Of a DNA stretch of 6,466 nucleotides, positions 5,245 to 6,466 are shown piece by piece. The stretch spans positions 1 to 6,466 of the forward strand of contig JAEDMF010000094.1 in NCBI GenBank assembly GCA_016303175.1, written 5' to 3'. The translations under genes and the position numbers were made by a program. This DNA comes from Bacteroidales bacterium (GTDB taxonomy: Bacteria; Bacteroidota; Bacteroidia; Bacteroidales; UBA932). Each line of letters begins with the position of its first letter. Positions within the stretch are counted from its first letter, which is position 1. Under the pieces are notes generated by a model, which saw only the letters and a list, made by a program, of their open reading frames with translations, was not told the origin of the DNA and searched no databases.

Positions 5245-6237
5245 TTATTTTGAGACGGGACGGACGGATTGGCCGACGTGCCGGAAGTAGTCGTGCCTGC
5301 TGACATTGCCTGAATCGAAGCGCATGTTGTACGCGTAGTCCGGACTGTCCGTATCGAGGGACGAAGACCAATAGTAGCCGTAGGACTCGGCATCGTACAG
5401 ATAGTCGTAGCTCCGTAAACCGGCAGCAGGAAGGAAAATCCAATTATTTGTATAACCGGACTTCTTTGACTGGACTTTGAAACCATTGACTCCATCGATG
5501 GTTGTCCAAGTCCAGAAACAATTGTCAGTATTACACAATTCCCCCCACTCTTCATACGTAGGCAAACGCCAACTCCCGCCAAGGGCGACAGCAGCCGCAT
5601 CATCCATTGCCTCAAGAACGGTCTTATTATCTACCGTACCATAAAAAGGCAATGTATTGTACTTAAGGTATCGATCTGACCTTGTAAAATAAGGACAATT
5701 GGTCCATTCAAGGCTAATACTTGTATCTGAAACATTCTTTGTTCCAGCCCATTGGTAATAACCCCCGTACTCCGTCGGTTTGGATGCACCGAGATTGAAG
5801 GAAGCCCACTTTACAGACAGACCAAGATCAACCGGTGATGGTTCAGGTGGCGCAGGTGTTGTAAAATTTCCTATTGCTGATACAAACTCCACATCATCAA
5901 CCTTTGCGACAACTACGAAATTGTATGAAGTGGAAGAAGACAATGAAGAGAGAGTCTCGCTGTAAAAACCATCTGCACCCAAGGTCAAAGTCTTGCTTGA
6001 ACCATTGGACTTCAAGCCCTCCACAGTATTCTCTGTATTACTATAATACAACACCGCTGACCTGCTGAAATTGCCCTCTGACTGAACTGTCAAATTGCCG
6101 GAGATTACTGCCGAATTACACTTAATATCTGAAACATCAGCAGTTACGGGCACCAATTGCGCCGGCTCCCGCTTACAGGAAAGTACTACTAAAATGGCGA
6201 TTACAGCCATTAGAACAAAGGACAAAATACGTTTCAT
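5245..6237 (-). CDS. Lipoprotein with Fn3-like module and C-terminal FISUMP-type domain
   Basis: A predicted envelope lipoprotein of unknown function. Starting at 6237 it has 330 residues: signal peptide MKRILSFVLMAVIAILVVLS, then the lipid-modified Cys21 (VLSC, an acceptable lipobox). About residues 27-128 look like a fibronectin type III-like module, with a threonine-rich strand end GNFTTP. From VDLGLSVKWASFN the C-terminal half is a FISUMP-type domain (Fib_succ_major): GGSWRLPTYEEW, FLPAAGLRS, GYYWSSS, RFDSG and a final VGQSVRPV. Such domains are abundant as paralogues in Bacteroidales and resemble C-type-lectin/sulfatase-modifying folds, suggesting ligand binding or adhesion (inference). 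An ATG eight codons upstream (6261) is also possible, but it would place a charged segment before the signal peptide, while the DNA before 6237 is A/T-rich like a leader. Residues after the Cys (KREP) are a weak surface-export signal. GC content is low in most of the gene and rises in the last 155 nt. Confidence 0.88.
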   Translation of the reverse strand: MKRILSFVLMAVIAILVVLSCKREPAQLVPVTADVSDIKCNSAVISGNLTVQSEGNFSRSAVLYYSNTENTVEGLKSNGSSKTLTLGADGFYSETLSSLSSSTSYNFVVVAKVDDVEFVSAIGNFTTPAPPEPSPVDLGLSVKWASFNLGASKPTEYGGYYQWAGTKNVSDTSISLEWTNCPYFTRSDRYLKYNTLPFYGTVDNKTVLEAMDDAAAVALGGSWRLPTYEEWGELCNTDNCFWTWTTIDGVNGFKVQSKKSGYTNNWIFLPAAGLRSYDYLYDAESYGYYWSSSLDTDSPDYAYNMRFDSGNVSRHDYFRHVGQSVRPVSK

Positions 6238-6299
6238 ATTATGATTTTCGAATAGTTTCATAGTTTGACAAGTCGGATCTAGAGCAGAACAAGTCAGCG

Positions 6300-6330
6300 C
6301 AAAGATAACTATTCTCAGCCGCCAAACAAA
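6300..6330 (-). promoter_or_regulatory. Promoter of the FISUMP lipoprotein gene (-33 and -7)
   Basis: On the minus strand a TTTG (6327-6330) is followed after exactly 19 nt by TATCTTTG (6300-6307). Both elements and the spacing fit the Bacteroidota housekeeping promoter (TTTG, about 19-21 nt, TAnnTTTG). A second TTTG at 6323-6326 gives a too-short 15-nt spacing. An A/T-rich tract lies just upstream (about 6331-6357). Transcription would begin near 6293, leaving a leader of about 55 nt to the preferred ATG at 6237. This is the best promoter match in the window and shows the gene is probably transcribed on its own. Confidence 0.7.
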
Positions 6331-6395
6331 CTTCTTTTAAAATTTGTCTTTTTGTGATATGCATGAGGAAGGGAATCTGCCAGGAAGGACGATTC

Positions 6396-6466
6396 CTAAG
6401 GTTTCAGACAGCCTATCGGAACGACATAAATGCCATCCTCTGGGCGTCTGTATGCAATGCTGCCTA
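6396..6466 (-). CDS. C-terminal end of an unidentified protein, enters from the right edge
   Basis: Reading the minus strand from the right edge, one frame gives 22 residues ending in EDGIYVVPIGCLKP and a TAG stop at 6396-6398. The composition (strand-like IYVVPIGCL after a charged turn) looks like a genuine protein C-terminus, and the frame runs the same way as the lipoprotein gene. The other two minus frames give a peptide with two stops and a low-complexity arginine/serine-rich peptide. Too short to name a family. No terminator hairpin with a T-run was seen between this stop and the lipoprotein promoter; only a weak 5-bp stem (AGGAA/TTCCT) lies right after the stop. Confidence 0.4.
   Translation of the reverse strand, partial: GSIAYRRPEDGIYVVPIGCLKP

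Noticed and set aside
5127..5615. A 162-codon minus-strand frame overlapping the lipoprotein gene
   Set aside because: It is a shifted frame of the FISUMP region, rich in Ser/Thr/Arg with no domain; the correct frame has a signal peptide, the domain motifs and a promoter.
6359..6466. A plus-strand open frame of 36 codons reaching the right edge
   Set aside because: Low-complexity peptide without domain features, overlapping antisense to the more protein-like minus-strand C-terminus.
1..6466. CRISPR array, insertion sequence, or complete DGR
   Set aside because: No regularly spaced direct repeats, transposase, terminal inverted repeats, reverse transcriptase or template repeat was found on reading either strand.

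Overview
The window looks like a chromosomal piece of a Bacteroidota genome, most likely an uncultured gut-type member of the Bacteroidales. The evidence is a DUF4199 membrane protein followed by a GT2 glycosyltransferase, three matches to the Bacteroidota -7 promoter box (TAnnTTTG), A/T-rich leaders mostly without a clear Shine-Dalgarno sequence, and a lipoprotein with an Fn3-like module plus a 'Fibrobacter succinogenes major paralogous' (FISUMP) domain. The genus cannot be fixed from sequence alone.

Layout. (1) 1-596, minus strand: the 5' part of thrS, running off the left edge; its product appears to lack most of the N-terminal TGS domain. (2) 597-701: a compact divergent promoter region with two -7 boxes flanking a 16-bp dyad. 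(3) 702-5164, plus strand: a tight five-gene operon encoding a DUF4199 membrane protein, a DPM1/GtrB-like GT2 glycosyltransferase, a trans-prenyl diphosphate synthase, a U32 (TrhP/RlhA-type) protein and a small PlsC-like acyltransferase. The first gap is 11 nt; the next three junctions overlap by 1, 4 and 4 nt, which suggests translational coupling. (4) 5165-5244: a convergent gap with a small hairpin and a T-tract. (5) 5245-6237, minus strand: the FISUMP lipoprotein with its own good promoter at 6300-6330. (6) 6396-6466, minus strand: the last 22 codons of an unidentified gene entering from the right edge.

How the genes fit together. Three operon genes share a membrane/lipid theme: the prenyl synthase makes isoprenoid diphosphates, GT2 enzymes of this type usually transfer a sugar to polyprenyl phosphate, and the acyltransferase acts on lipid acceptors. 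The U32 protein probably acts in RNA (or quinone) hydroxylation and may simply be co-transcribed. Most of the window is ordinary core genome. The points most worth a second look are the shortened ThrRS N-terminus, the symmetrical divergent promoter, the repeat-built N-terminal extension of the U32 protein, and the lipoprotein's C-terminal segment, which has base composition and codons reminiscent of a diversity-generating retroelement (DGR) target. No reverse transcriptase or template repeat was seen, so no complete new system is demonstrated here.
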